NCBI GenBank assembly: GCA_027485735.1
Contig: JAIXQM010000176.1
Coordinates: forward strand, 1 to 49,254
Reading direction: 5' to 3'
DNA: 49,254 bases
Source: Sphingomonadales bacterium
GTDB taxonomy: Bacteria > Pseudomonadota > Alphaproteobacteria > Sphingomonadales > Sphingomonadaceae
The notes below the pieces were generated by a model. That model did not search any database, was not told the DNA's origin, and worked only from the letters and a program-made list of their open reading frames with translations. Below are positions 32,083 to 43,708 of the stretch, piece by piece; position 1 is the first letter of the stretch; every line of letters begins with the position of its first letter. Both the position numbers and the translations under genes were made by a program.

Positions 32083-32955
32083 TCACCGATCATCGGCGTG
32101 AAACGGCTCCAGCAATTGCTCGAGATAGCCGCGCGGGAAATCCGGCCGAGCTTCGATACCGATCATGCCCGCACCGACCCGCGGCCCGTCACGGCGCGCT
32201 GTCCCGAGCAGATGATCGACAAGGCAGGTGAACAGGCCGAAGTTGACATCGCCCGCGATTGCCGAGCCAACATGATGAAGCCGGTGCACCGGCGCCACCG
32301 CCCACATCCGCGCCAGAGGGCCAATCGCCATATCGACGTTGGAATGCTGAAGCAGCAGCTGGATCGAGACAGCAAAGCCCAACAACCATCCGATGTCCAT
32401 CGGCATCCCGATAAGCAGCAGCGGCAACGTGCCGGCAAGCGTTTCAAGCGCCTGATGCAGCGGATGCTTCAGCAGGCCATTGAAACCATACAGGCGCTCA
32501 ACCGAATGGTGAACGGCATGGAAGCGCCACAACCAGCGGACACGGTGGCTGGCGAAGTGCACGAGCGTAATTCCGACGTCTGCCATCAGGATTGCCAGCA
32601 GCAACTGGAGCGCCAACGGCAGGCTGTCGGGCCAAAGGCTGCGCCACGGCAACAGTCCTGCGGCGACCGGGATCGCCAGCACAGCAACGACCTTCGAACC
32701 TTCATTGACCAGTGCATGGGCAATGTCACGAAGCGTGTCGCCGTGGCTGCGGTTCCAGACGGATTCGTAGGGCAGTAGGCGCTCGGCAAGCGACGAAACG
32801 CCGATTGCTGTCACAAGAAGCGCCGGCAGGACAATGGGTCCGACAACAGGCTGCAAAACCAGCGCTGCGCCGATGAAGCCCAGCCAGAATGCCGGCGCGT
32901 ACAGGATGGCCAACAACCGCCTGCCCTCAAGTGGATAAACGTCGGGAATTCGCAT
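32083..32955 (-). CDS. sterol desaturase / fatty acid hydroxylase-superfamily membrane protein
   Basis: The product has 290 residues with four or more membrane helices and the His-box series of the di-iron superfamily: HFASH, HAVHHS and HRLHH, plus HSNVDM. The start at 32955 (MRIPDVYPL) has GAGGG upstream; the frame continues to 33225 but those codons overlap the AraC-type gene end. Substrate is unknown (lipid or carotenoid-like hydroxylation). It is the third of three leftward genes after a copper ATPase and an AraC regulator, perhaps a membrane-adaptation gene. Confidence 0.82.
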   Translation of the reverse strand: MRIPDVYPLEGRRLLAILYAPAFWLGFIGAALVLQPVVGPIVLPALLVTAIGVSSLAERLLPYESVWNRSHGDTLRDIAHALVNEGSKVVAVLAIPVAAGLLPWRSLWPDSLPLALQLLLAILMADVGITLVHFASHRVRWLWRFHAVHHSVERLYGFNGLLKHPLHQALETLAGTLPLLLIGMPMDIGWLLGFAVSIQLLLQHSNVDMAIGPLARMWAVAPVHRLHHVGSAIAGDVNFGLFTCLVDHLLGTARRDGPRVGAGMIGIEARPDFPRGYLEQLLEPFHADDR

Positions 32956-33025
32956 CGTTGTCGCCCTCACATCTGAAGGCTGACGATCGCGAAATTCCGT
33001 GGCGGGGTCTTGAACGAAACGCCTG

Positions 33026-33673
33026 TCAACCGGTGACCGTGATTTCAAGTTTTGCAAGGCCGCGCCCCGGCGTGATGCCGAACCAGCGCACCAGCAGCCG
33101 GGTGAAATGCGCCTGGTCGGCAAAACCTGCATCGAGTGCGGCCTCGGCAATGCCAGCGCCGCGTGACAGTGCCCGCATGGCAACCTGCAGCCGCAGCCAT
33201 TGGCGCAGCCGCGAGGGCGATGCACCCAGCTCGGCCTGGCATAGGGCCCGCAATCGGCTCTTGGACGGCCTTGACGCCGATCCCGCCAAACCGGAATTCT
33301 GCACCAGCACCCGCGGGTCGATGGTCACCGCATCGGCGCGCAGATCGTCCAACAGCGATGGTGTGTGGCCGATCATCAGCGCCATCAGCGTATCATCTGC
33401 TACCGCTCCGCCCGCTGCCGCCGCCCGCGCGCCGAGGTTGCGCGCCAGCGCTCCGTAGGGCTCGACATAAAGCGAACGAACGCGCTGCCCTTGCGGTGCG
33501 AGGCGGTGTAGCGTCCGCGCAGCAATAATCAGGCAGCGACCGGTGAGGGTCTGTTCGGCAAGGTATGCCGTCAGCGGGCCATCGACACCAAGGCTGATCT
33601 GCACCGCAAGGTGACGATGCAGACGGTTGTCGCCGATCTCGGCATCCATCAACGCCCAGCCGCGCCCGATCAA
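33026..33673 (-). CDS. AraC-family transcriptional regulator
   Basis: The product has about 215 residues. The C-terminal double helix-turn-helix of AraC proteins is visible: ELGASPSRLRQWLRLQVAMRAL, GAGIAEAALDAGFADQAHFTRLLVRWFGITPGRGL. The N-terminal 110 residues look like a small cupin-like sensing domain. The start is unclear: the first in-frame codon is TTG at 33673; ATG at 33649 (MDAEIGD) is an alternative. It is between the copper ATPase (39 bp) and the desaturase gene. Confidence 0.82.
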   Translation of the reverse strand: MIGRGWALMDAEIGDNRLHRHLAVQISLGVDGPLTAYLAEQTLTGRCLIIAARTLHRLAPQGQRVRSLYVEPYGALARNLGARAAAAGGAVADDTLMALMIGHTPSLLDDLRADAVTIDPRVLVQNSGLAGSASRPSKSRLRALCQAELGASPSRLRQWLRLQVAMRALSRGAGIAEAALDAGFADQAHFTRLLVRWFGITPGRGLAKLEITVTG

Positions 33674-33711
33674 CGCGCCACCGCGCCAACGCGCGTTGGT
33701 TCCGCTGCCGA

Positions 33712-36045
<2,334 letters not shown>

Positions 36046-36072
36046 GCCATAATCCAATACGTTTTATCGCTT

Positions 36073-36089
36073 ATACCCATATGGGGTAT
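36073..36089. promoter_or_regulatory. CsoR-type operator in the copper ATPase/csoR divergent region
   Basis: ATACCCATATGGGGTAT has a 6-bp palindromic arm pair (ATACCC/GGGTAT) with an A+T centre, the G-tract pattern bound by CsoR proteins. It lies between the ATPase start and csoR, so one repressor could control both. Confidence 0.7.
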
Positions 36090-36114
36090 TTTGCCGAAAA
36101 TGGAAAGGCCGTTG

Positions 36115-36399
36115 ATGCACAGCTACACGATTGACAAGGCTGGTCTGGAGCGACGGCTCAAGCGTATCGAGGGACAGGTGCGCGGCGTCGCCGCAATGGT
36201 AGACAATGACCGCTATTGTATCGATATCATCACCCAGCTTCGTGCGGCGCGCGCCGCCCTGTCGGCCGTCGAGTCCGAGCTGTTGAAGGGCCACATCAGC
36301 CATTGTGTAAAGAGAGCGGCTATGGCCGATGACGAGATCGATGTTGACGCCAAACTTGCCGAACTGATCAAATTACTGCCCTATGCGGCAGGGGTCTGA
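36115..36399 (+). CDS. csoR: CsoR/FrmR-family copper-sensing repressor
   Basis: The product has 94 residues, all helical: RRLKRIEGQVRGVAAMVDND, then C35, H60 and C64 (RYCIDI, GHISHC). These match Cys36-His61-Cys65 of Mycobacterium tuberculosis CsoR. The start at 36115 has AAAGG upstream; a frame to 36091 adds 8 residues. It should release DNA on Cu(I) binding and allow ATPase expression. Confidence 0.9.
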   Translation: MHSYTIDKAGLERRLKRIEGQVRGVAAMVDNDRYCIDIITQLRAARAALSAVESELLKGHISHCVKRAAMADDEIDVDAKLAELIKLLPYAAGV

Positions 36400-36631
36400 C
36401 CAACCGTCGCTGCGAGCCGATAGCGATGCTCGTCATGTGCCGCAGTGTAATGCATAGCCCGCCAACAATGCCTACTTCGCGGTACCGGCCATATGAGACT
36501 CATTCGGCCACAACTAGTGCTGGGATCAGATATGGAGGCCTTCGCTGTCACCGCGATCGAATACGGATCGGCTTACGGACACACTGACTGCCGACGACGC
36601 ACAATGCACAATGGCAATTTAAGCACTATGA

Positions 36632-37540
36632 ATGAAGGGGCGTTCCGCGCAAATTGCACTGGGGACTGACGAAGCGGGGGTGGCAGTGGTGGCTAGCAAG
36701 AGCGGTGGACCTCTAACGGTTTGCGTGATCAATCTGAAGGGGGGCGTAGGCAAGTCCACTATTACAGCTCTCTTGAGCCGGTATGCATTCAATACCAGGG
36801 GATTGGATGTGCTCGCCATCGACCTGGACCCGCAGGCCAACCTAAGCCAAGGGCTGCTTCATCAGAGCTATTCGACGTTTCTGTCGCAGGGAGGCGGTTC
36901 AATCGTAGAGGTGTTTAACGATTACGTCCCTCCAAAAGCTGGAAGTGGAGGACCGCAACCACTTACAGCCGAGGCGGTGACCGAACTGATACTTGAGAGT
37001 GGGAGTCGTCGGCTTGAGTTGATCCCTTCACGATTCGACTTCTCCGACGCACTAACAAACGCAGTGAGGCCCGATCCTCGCATCCTAGCAAAATTCCTTT
37101 CCAAGAGCTTCAAAAGCAAGGATCTCATTCTAATCGACTGCTCTCCAACGGAGTCTGTTTTTACCACTGCCGCCTATCATGCTAGCGACTTTGTGCTCAT
37201 ACCGGTGAAGCCTGAATTCTTCGCTACGATCGGCTTTCCGCTCTTGGCTGAGTCACTTACCAACTTTAGGCGCGGCAACCGATCGCATAAGATCGAGGTT
37301 GCTGGTGTCGTCATCAATAACGCCTTCTACAACGGCGGGAATGATGGCGGGCCAGAGAAAGAGCGGGCGATGCGCTCCATACAGGCGGAATGTGCGAAGA
37401 ACGGGTGGCACATTTTCTCGAAGCAGATGTACCATTCACGAGGGTATCCGAAACTGATGCGTGGAGATTATAGCTACCCAGGGGATGCCGCCTTGTTCTG
37501 GACGTTCGCTAAGGAATTTCTCGACCATGTCGGATTGTGA
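36632..37540 (+). CDS. ParA/Soj-type ATPase
   Basis: The product has up to 302 residues with the deviant Walker A CVINLKGGVGKST, Walker-B-like DVLAIDLDPQANLSQGL, a DLILIDCSPTES motif, and later VVINNAFYNGGND. ParA ATPases move DNA or proteins along the nucleoid; some are in phage, plasmid or defence contexts. No parS or typical ParB is recognised; the gene behind it is unrelated to ParB by eye. The start could also be GTG at 36680. It opens the defence-like region. Confidence 0.85.
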   Translation: MKGRSAQIALGTDEAGVAVVASKSGGPLTVCVINLKGGVGKSTITALLSRYAFNTRGLDVLAIDLDPQANLSQGLLHQSYSTFLSQGGGSIVEVFNDYVPPKAGSGGPQPLTAEAVTELILESGSRRLELIPSRFDFSDALTNAVRPDPRILAKFLSKSFKSKDLILIDCSPTESVFTTAAYHASDFVLIPVKPEFFATIGFPLLAESLTNFRRGNRSHKIEVAGVVINNAFYNGGNDGGPEKERAMRSIQAECAKNGWHIFSKQMYHSRGYPKLMRGDYSYPGDAALFWTFAKEFLDHVGL

Positions 37541-37546
37541 CGCTTC

Positions 37547-38068
37547 ATGGCCAAGCTGAATCGTGATGAGCTGCTCCGCGCTTTTGTGCAGACGCTGATT
37601 GACGGATGGGGGCCGACGGCGGTGCGCCAGACGTTGGAGGAGCTCAGTGGAGCGCCGTCAACGGAGCGGCAAAGGAGGGGGGTGGAAACCCCCCAAGCAG
37701 CCGTCACTACGGCCTCCATGATCGTCGGCGAAGCAAACGTTCCTGTCCACCTGAAGGATCTCCTAACGGACCTCGCGATGCGGTTCGACAGCGGGAGTGC
37801 ATTCCCGACCATGGGAGACATTCGCTCATTTCTCGTGGCACACCAGCGTAACGGCGGAGATCTGAAAAGCCGCTTGTCGGGGTTTAAGCGGATGCTGCCG
37901 GTTTTAACGGAAATGTCTCCAAAGGGTCTGGAGAAGCTGCTCTCCCGTTCGCACCATTCTGGGCCGGCCGATCTCGGCGCCATTGCAGATGCGATCCGTG
38001 GAACGGGAGAAGCTTTGCGAGGGCGGCCAGAGGACGCAGGACCGGAGCAAAAGCTTCCCGAACAGTGA
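37547..38068 (+). CDS. hypothetical protein, possible partner of the ParA-like ATPase
   Basis: A 173-residue, charged, mostly helical protein; no family is recognised. It follows the ATPase after 6 bp in the same direction, which suggests one transcript. The C-terminal part (GTGEALRGRPEDAGPEQKL) looks disordered. The end lies 4 bp from the convergent methylase. Confidence 0.65.
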   Translation: MAKLNRDELLRAFVQTLIDGWGPTAVRQTLEELSGAPSTERQRRGVETPQAAVTTASMIVGEANVPVHLKDLLTDLAMRFDSGSAFPTMGDIRSFLVAHQRNGGDLKSRLSGFKRMLPVLTEMSPKGLEKLLSRSHHSGPADLGAIADAIRGTGEALRGRPEDAGPEQKLPEQ

Positions 38069-38072
38069 TCGG

Positions 38073-39716
38073 CTAGACCTCCATCTTCGGCCGATTGCTA
38101 TGTCGGAGACGGTGCGCGCGCACCGCCGCCCAAGCCTTACGGAGGGCTGCCACGTCAAGATCACGCATCAGCGGGTGCGAAGCAAGCCAGCGATCGCCGT
38201 AGTCCAGGATGGGTCCCGCATCATTTCCAGCCTTGCGATGAACCGCAAGAAAGGACTCGAACTCATCATCTGTTGGCTCATGATAAACAATCGGCAGGTC
38301 CTTCAGTTCGTTTGGAGAAAGCTCCAGTACGCCTCCGCCATAGAAGCGACCATTGGTCTCCGCGAACAGCATTGTCAGTGAATTATAGAACGAGTAGCAA
38401 ATGCCGCGCATGGTGTATCCCTCGCGGGGATGTATACCGTAAGCGGTATCGGTAGTGTAAATGCCAGCTTCGTTGACGCAGATTCGCGGGTAGCCATGAG
38501 AGCGCTTGAAGAAGAATCCGGCTGCCGGCGGCACTAGCCGCACTTCGTACCAGTTCTTTCTTCCTCGACATTTGTATCGATCAGAAAAGCCAGCCTCAGC
38601 ACCTTTCTTGATGTATCTTTGCACATCAGCGTGAAGGCTATCAAAATCGCCTTTGATATGAAGAAGCTTGCACGGGTCGCGTTTCGACAGCGCCTCGAAA
38701 TCTCTCCAAGAAAACACCGGTGACCTGTCGATTATGCTCTGTTTCTTAAGGATAGGCAGAACGTGGTTTTGTAAGCCGTTGGCCTCGACGTCTGCCTCTC
38801 GCAAGATAAAAAAGTCATTTGCCGCCGTGACAATTCCAGGGGCGCTACGAGCGAGGTCAACAAATTTCGATGCCACTTCCTGCGCTCGCCGGAGCATAGG
38901 CATGACGGCAGGATCAATCAGAAATGCATTCAACTCAAGCGACAGAGACCGCCCAACTACGGCAGTTAGTTTGTGCCGTACGGCTCCGTCGAGAGAAGAC
39001 ATTGTCTTTACGCGGTGAACGTAGAGACCTTGGCGGTCGGGCGCCGTACGACGGCCCACAAAGACGATGGCATCTTGATCAATTGTAGGAAATGCCTTCT
39101 CGTCCGATATGAAAAGGTCAATGCAGAGGAACACCTTCGCCATTTCGGCTAACATTTGCTGGCCATAGGAAACAGTTATAAGTTCATACGGAAGGACAAA
39201 CGCCACCACTCCATTGTCCGTAACGAGCCGAGAGGAGGCCAGCAGAAAGGCGGCCCAACTGTTTTTCAAAGCCGGCAGCGAGGCTCCGGTCAACTCAGCG
39301 AGCCGCGCCACCGATGCCTTGAAGGTGCCACTGAAATTGTGCTTCCTAATAAACGGCGGGTTGCCGATGATCAAGTCGAAGCGCGGCTCTCCAGCGGCGA
39401 TCGACTCGCAGGCATAGCAAAGGAAATCTTTCGAGATCAGCTGTGTGGCGGGCGGCCATGAGCGTCGCTCTTGACGAAGGCTTCCAACTACATGTTCATC
39501 GATATCAATCGCGACATGCTTGTCGTCAGGCATAAGCAAAGCGAGTTGGCCGAGAAAAGCACCATCACCCACGCTTGGTTCCAGGACCTTCAGGGGGCCG
39601 TCCCGAAGATGGCTTCTGGCGATGCGCACCACCGCCTCCGCCACGCTACTAGGTGTATACACGGCTCCGCTTAAGCGCACGGCCGCCCGTCTATCGAGGG
39701 ACAGCACGGAATTCAT
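38073..39716 (-). CDS. N6-adenine DNA methyltransferase-like protein
   Basis: The product has 547 residues. Motif I (LEPSVGDGAFLGQL) is at about 45-58 and the catalytic NPPF (IIGNPPFIRKHN) at 119-122, followed by FAFV/LPYEL-type sequence. The C-terminal 350 residues include target-recognition-like segments. It resembles the adenine methylases of type IIG/BREX/Eco57I-like families, but without a nuclease domain. Last gene of a leftward four-gene set; its start overlaps the HNH gene by 26 bp. It may protect host DNA from the HNH nuclease. Confidence 0.85.
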   Translation of the reverse strand: MNSVLSLDRRAAVRLSGAVYTPSSVAEAVVRIARSHLRDGPLKVLEPSVGDGAFLGQLALLMPDDKHVAIDIDEHVVGSLRQERRSWPPATQLISKDFLCYACESIAAGEPRFDLIIGNPPFIRKHNFSGTFKASVARLAELTGASLPALKNSWAAFLLASSRLVTDNGVVAFVLPYELITVSYGQQMLAEMAKVFLCIDLFISDEKAFPTIDQDAIVFVGRRTAPDRQGLYVHRVKTMSSLDGAVRHKLTAVVGRSLSLELNAFLIDPAVMPMLRRAQEVASKFVDLARSAPGIVTAANDFFILREADVEANGLQNHVLPILKKQSIIDRSPVFSWRDFEALSKRDPCKLLHIKGDFDSLHADVQRYIKKGAEAGFSDRYKCRGRKNWYEVRLVPPAAGFFFKRSHGYPRICVNEAGIYTTDTAYGIHPREGYTMRGICYSFYNSLTMLFAETNGRFYGGGVLELSPNELKDLPIVYHEPTDDEFESFLAVHRKAGNDAGPILDYGDRWLASHPLMRDLDVAALRKAWAAVRAHRLRHSNRPKMEV

Positions 39717-40299
39717 AGTCTTCGATCGACTTGGTTAGGTCGTAAAATCGCACGAGTAGGCTGGCGTATTCGGGTGTCGGACGGCCGCGAGCTCTATACT
39801 CTTCGATCAGGGCTTCAATATCATCACGCAATGCCCTGGCCTTTCTAGCCCGCCAGAGCAGCTCATGTCGGATGAGATCGAGTCGCAAGCGTCGTACGAT
39901 GTAGCGGCCAAGTGCGGTCTTGCCCACAATACGGCCGCCGGGGTCGCGCCCAACATGGTCATCGTAGTTGCCCGAACACGGATCGACGAACCCCTCTGAC
40001 CCGTTGTTCGGCACCGTCGGGTCGCTACCAATCCAATGGTCCGACTTGCTTATGTTGCAGAATCGGCACGCATAGACCAGGTTGGCATAGGCAAGTTCGA
40101 GAGCAGGAAAGTGCCTTTTTGGGGCAAAATGGTCGATATGAAAGGTCGAGGGGTCAGCTAATATGTCCTCATCCGCGCAGTATCCGCAAGCCTGGCCGAA
40201 ATCCATGCGTAAGTCATTGAGGTAGAGGCGATACCGCGTTTGTTCTACTACTGTCCGTCTTGAAGGTGTGGCCTTGTGAACTTTCAGCAGGTCAGTCAT
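39691..40299 (-). CDS. HNH endonuclease
   Basis: The 202-residue product has a zinc-ribboned HNH centre: C38-x2-C41, H54-x2-H57 (HIDHFAPKRHFP), N73 (YANLVYACRFCN) and C78-x2-C81. Predicted to nick or cut DNA. It is translationally coupled to the receiver-like gene before it (8-bp overlap) and to the methylase behind it (26-bp overlap). Confidence 0.85.
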   Translation of the reverse strand: MTDLLKVHKATPSRRTVVEQTRYRLYLNDLRMDFGQACGYCADEDILADPSTFHIDHFAPKRHFPALELAYANLVYACRFCNISKSDHWIGSDPTVPNNGSEGFVDPCSGNYDDHVGRDPGGRIVGKTALGRYIVRRLRLDLIRHELLWRARKARALRDDIEALIEEYRARGRPTPEYASLLVRFYDLTKSIEDYEFRAVPR

Positions 40300-40975
40300 T
40301 TAAGGCTTGCCGCATATCGGAGATGAGCTTCTCGGTTTCTATAATAAGGTCCGCTTGCCTGCCCATGAGATTCTCACTCTTTAGGAGGTCACGCTTCGCC
40401 TGCTGAGGAAGCGAGACATCAACTCCCATATTGCTCTCTAAGGCGTCGTCGAGTTCGACGATGCGCTCAATTTGGAGAGCAGTGAGTGTTCCGCGATCGA
40501 TGGCCAGAAGCTCGTCGAGCTCAGCCTGCCACTCGGCCAACCTTTTGGCATGACGCTCGACCTGGATCACTATCCTCTGAAGAAGGTGGTCCCGTCCACC
40601 TCCGGCGGCTGCTTTCGGATTTTTGGAGTAAACCCGATTAACGTCTTCGGCGGCATTGAGAGCTGCCTCGTCGAATGATGTCTGTATAAAACACGGAAAG
40701 TCAGCACGACGCGCAAGAATTGCTTCAACGAGGGTTTCACCGTTGTAATTAACGGGCCCTGCCTCGGTCAGCTGGAAATCGGATATCAGCGCATTTACCT
40801 GAAGTCCCATGATCTGCTCTACCATATCGTCGAGATCAGGAAGCGGCGGCAGTACATGTATTTCGCTGAAGCGGCCGCTCTGGTATGCGTCTGTAAAAAA
40901 GTCGGCACGTGCGTCCGGGTTCTCGTCTATGTAGACAATGCTTGGAAGCGCGGCATTCTGAGTGATTTCAACCAC
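40292..40975 (-). CDS. receiver-domain (response-regulator-like) protein
   Basis: The product has 227 residues. The N-terminal domain has the receiver residues in the correct order: D17/E18 (VYIDEN), phospho-acceptor D66 (ALISDFQL), T99/S100 (IQTSFD) and K118 (YSKNP). The rest is helical without a known output domain, with a coiled-coil-like stretch (EWQAELDELLAIDRGTL). GTG at 40975 overlaps the kinase stop by 8 bp; the longer frame to 41080 encodes kinase DNA in another frame. It is likely phosphorylated by the kinase-like protein upstream. Confidence 0.8.
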   Translation of the reverse strand: MVEITQNAALPSIVYIDENPDARADFFTDAYQSGRFSEIHVLPPLPDLDDMVEQIMGLQVNALISDFQLTEAGPVNYNGETLVEAILARRADFPCFIQTSFDEAALNAAEDVNRVYSKNPKAAAGGGRDHLLQRIVIQVERHAKRLAEWQAELDELLAIDRGTLTALQIERIVELDDALESNMGVDVSLPQQAKRDLLKSENLMGRQADLIIETEKLISDMRQALND

Positions 40976-43535
40976 GGTTGCCAACGCCCTGAATGCTGTG
41001 GAGCGGAAGGCGAAGCATGAGCGCGAATCCGGCTTCACCGGGCCGGGAATGCAGATCGAGAGAGCCCCCAAAGTCGTCAATGACGTTTCTAAGTAGCCAC
41101 ATACCGATGCCTGTCCCTCCTGGTTCGCCCAACCCTTCGTCCTTCTTCGACGTCACTCCGAACATGAAGATGTCCTCTGCAACATTGAACTCAGCGGAAA
41201 GTCCTGGGCCGTTGTCTCTATACTCGATCCCGACCCAACGACCTTCGGTAGCAGCGGCACGGATAGAAATCCGACGTGCAAAATCTGCTGATGGCTTGAG
41301 AAAAGCCTCGATCGAATTATTAATCAGATTGTAGAATATGCTATCGAGATCAATTTCGTGCGCCAGAACTAGCAAACCAGCCTCAGGCTCGGCTTTTATA
41401 TCCAGGTCGACCATTCTCGCGTGAAGAAAGTCGCTCCAATACTCCTTCAAACCATTCAGATATATGTTCATGTCCACGACCCGTCGCCTGCGCTTTGCCG
41501 GCGAGACGGCTGCAAGGGCGAAGTCGACCCAACGGCTAACTTTCTCATCCTGTCTGCGCATGCGCTCCAGGACGCTTGCTGGGCGTGCAAGCTCAGGAAT
41601 TTTGGCCAGGCGAGCAGGGTCCACTACGGAGTTGACGGAACTAGCTAGTCGATCGCCCCTCGCCTCCATGTCGGCCTTGATCTGCTTCAGCTCGTGGGTG
41701 AACGAAACGAGAATTGTGCCGAGTGTCGCCATCCCGCGGAGGACCATGTTGTCGTCACGAAGCGCTTCATTCTCTTGGACTTTAAGTTCCAACGCTTCAC
41801 CGACCTTGCCAATGTCAGCGCCGGCCGCCTCAGCCGCGTCCTTTCCTATGATGCTATCGGGCGAGATGCCACCGCTCTGAACATTAGAGGCGCCGCTTCG
41901 ATACTTCTTAACGATTCGAAGAGCTTCAGCCACATCCGCAGATGGAGGATGGTCGCGATCGTAAGCCGCTCCAAACTGGCCGAGAATGTATGATCTGTCA
42001 TACTCAAACTCGCCGATCAGCGCCCTAACAATCTCTCGAAACGCCGTGAACGTCCGTTCATTTCGGATGCCCTCGCGGTTCGACTGATCGTCGAGTTCTG
42101 GATTCGCTTCCTTCGTGATGTACAAGGTGCCCGCAAGCTGCTGGGGAGGCACGCTCCATCCGACCCGAGAAGCGGCAACAGGGTTGCGGGCTACCCGCTC
42201 GCCCAACAGCAGCCAATCATAGGCCTGAGACGCCGGTTCGCCATATGGACGAACCCGAAAATTATCTCGATATAGCCGTATACCACCGGAGTTTTTTAGC
42301 CACGCTCGGCGGCGGGAGACATCAAAATTCTTCTGCGGATAGCGCAAGAGGTTATCCGTAGTTGGGTTCTGAAGCTTGAAGAAATATAGTGTGAGGTCGA
42401 ACGGCCCAACATCCTGATATGGCTTAACACTGTCCCCTTCTTTGAGGCCCAGGAGAGTCCTCAGGTCGGTCTCATACTCATAAAAGCCGCGCTCAAAGTC
42501 GGCCTTGGTATAGCCGGGCTGCTTCATCGCTTCCGCATCGAAAACACTTGGCCGTATGCTCTGAGCATCAATCTCTCTTCGCTCAAGCCTTATCAAGACG
42601 GTGCCGCCAGTACGGACGTTGCCGACGAGGCGGTAGTCGAATTGGTCGGGCGGGAGATTGTCGATAAATCCACTCTCACTGGCGGCGCGGTGATCGTACA
42701 CAAAGATGTCGAAGTCCGCTCTCTCCTGCGGTGGCAGAAGAGAAGAGAGGGTGTCCTTTAACCGTATACTATCGGTCGAGTCCCAAATGTCGTTGAGCAG
42801 GCCGATACGTATAGCTGTACCGTGCTCAAATGAGATCGGCTCGACTTTCTGGCTTCGCTGGGGTCGTGCGGTAGGTAAGATATCGAAGAGCTCGGTACTC
42901 TTATATACTTCCGCGAGAGGCTGTTCTTCTGTCTCAAGAAGCGCCTCGACATCAGAAACGATCTTTCCAGCCCCCTCGAAATCTGACCAGTCCACAAACC
43001 AGTGTATTATCGAAGCGGCATCGGCTTGCCCCGAGTAAAGGTCACTCTCCCGGCCAAGCCGGTCCAGGGCAAATCTGCCGATCCCCTTAGCTCCGGTGAC
43101 GACCCGACCTGCTGCGGATCGCCCATCCAGTTCCTTTGCGTCGGTGCCGATCACCATCCATCTGTCGTTGATCGTCTGCGACGACATACCGTGGCCATTG
43201 TCGATGATCCAGAGGTCCAGAACCTGATCCAACGCGGCCGCAAGTGCCTTCTCTTCGCCCGGGCCGAGGTCCCGATTGATGTGGTACTTCCCGTCAATAT
43301 TCTCAGTGATATTTGTGAGGCCAGGGTAGATCCGACTGACATAGTCGAACTCCTGTCGAGTGAGGAACGCAGGATCTTTCTTCCAGCGTCGCACGAATAG
43401 CACCGCACAGGCGCCGGCGTCAGCGTCGTAAGAGTTCTTTACAAGCTCGGTGATCGCGCCCTGCGATGTGGCTACGTTCTCACGTCCGATCAGACGCGCC
43501 GCGCGTGCGGAAACTCTGAACGGTACTCTCGCCAT
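40968..43535 (-). CDS. dual-GHKL protein: MORC/HSP90-like ATPase fused to a histidine-kinase-like module
   Basis: The product has 855 residues. The N-terminal GHKL ATPase has the N box (ITELVKNSYDADA, 28-40), DNGHGM (112-117) and GAKGIGRFALDRLG (148-161), like MORC/MutL/HSP90 proteins. After a long middle, a dimerisation helix with FTHELKQIK (near 625) is followed by a second GHKL unit: NLINNSIEAF (about 736), YRDNGPGL (about 774) and GTGIGMWLLRN (about 807). MORC-like ATPases in bacteria have been noted next to restriction-modification genes. Overlaps the receiver gene by 8 bp, so it is probably its sensor/activator. Confidence 0.85.
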   Translation of the reverse strand: MARVPFRVSARAARLIGRENVATSQGAITELVKNSYDADAGACAVLFVRRWKKDPAFLTRQEFDYVSRIYPGLTNITENIDGKYHINRDLGPGEEKALAAALDQVLDLWIIDNGHGMSSQTINDRWMVIGTDAKELDGRSAAGRVVTGAKGIGRFALDRLGRESDLYSGQADAASIIHWFVDWSDFEGAGKIVSDVEALLETEEQPLAEVYKSTELFDILPTARPQRSQKVEPISFEHGTAIRIGLLNDIWDSTDSIRLKDTLSSLLPPQERADFDIFVYDHRAASESGFIDNLPPDQFDYRLVGNVRTGGTVLIRLERREIDAQSIRPSVFDAEAMKQPGYTKADFERGFYEYETDLRTLLGLKEGDSVKPYQDVGPFDLTLYFFKLQNPTTDNLLRYPQKNFDVSRRRAWLKNSGGIRLYRDNFRVRPYGEPASQAYDWLLLGERVARNPVAASRVGWSVPPQQLAGTLYITKEANPELDDQSNREGIRNERTFTAFREIVRALIGEFEYDRSYILGQFGAAYDRDHPPSADVAEALRIVKKYRSGASNVQSGGISPDSIIGKDAAEAAGADIGKVGEALELKVQENEALRDDNMVLRGMATLGTILVSFTHELKQIKADMEARGDRLASSVNSVVDPARLAKIPELARPASVLERMRRQDEKVSRWVDFALAAVSPAKRRRRVVDMNIYLNGLKEYWSDFLHARMVDLDIKAEPEAGLLVLAHEIDLDSIFYNLINNSIEAFLKPSADFARRISIRAAATEGRWVGIEYRDNGPGLSAEFNVAEDIFMFGVTSKKDEGLGEPGGTGIGMWLLRNVIDDFGGSLDLHSRPGEAGFALMLRLPLHSIQGVGNRG

Positions 43536-43708
43536 TTTATCGTACGATCCCCCCTGATCCTTCGACCCCTAAGCCATCCGAGGGTGTTGGCAAAGGGAAG
43601 CTTGAACCGGCTTGCGTCAGCACCAGTCTGCCAAAAGCCCACAGACTTGCGGCAGGACGCCCCCTACGATGTCTCTGATGTCCGCGCTCTCGCATATACA
43701 TCTGCCGA

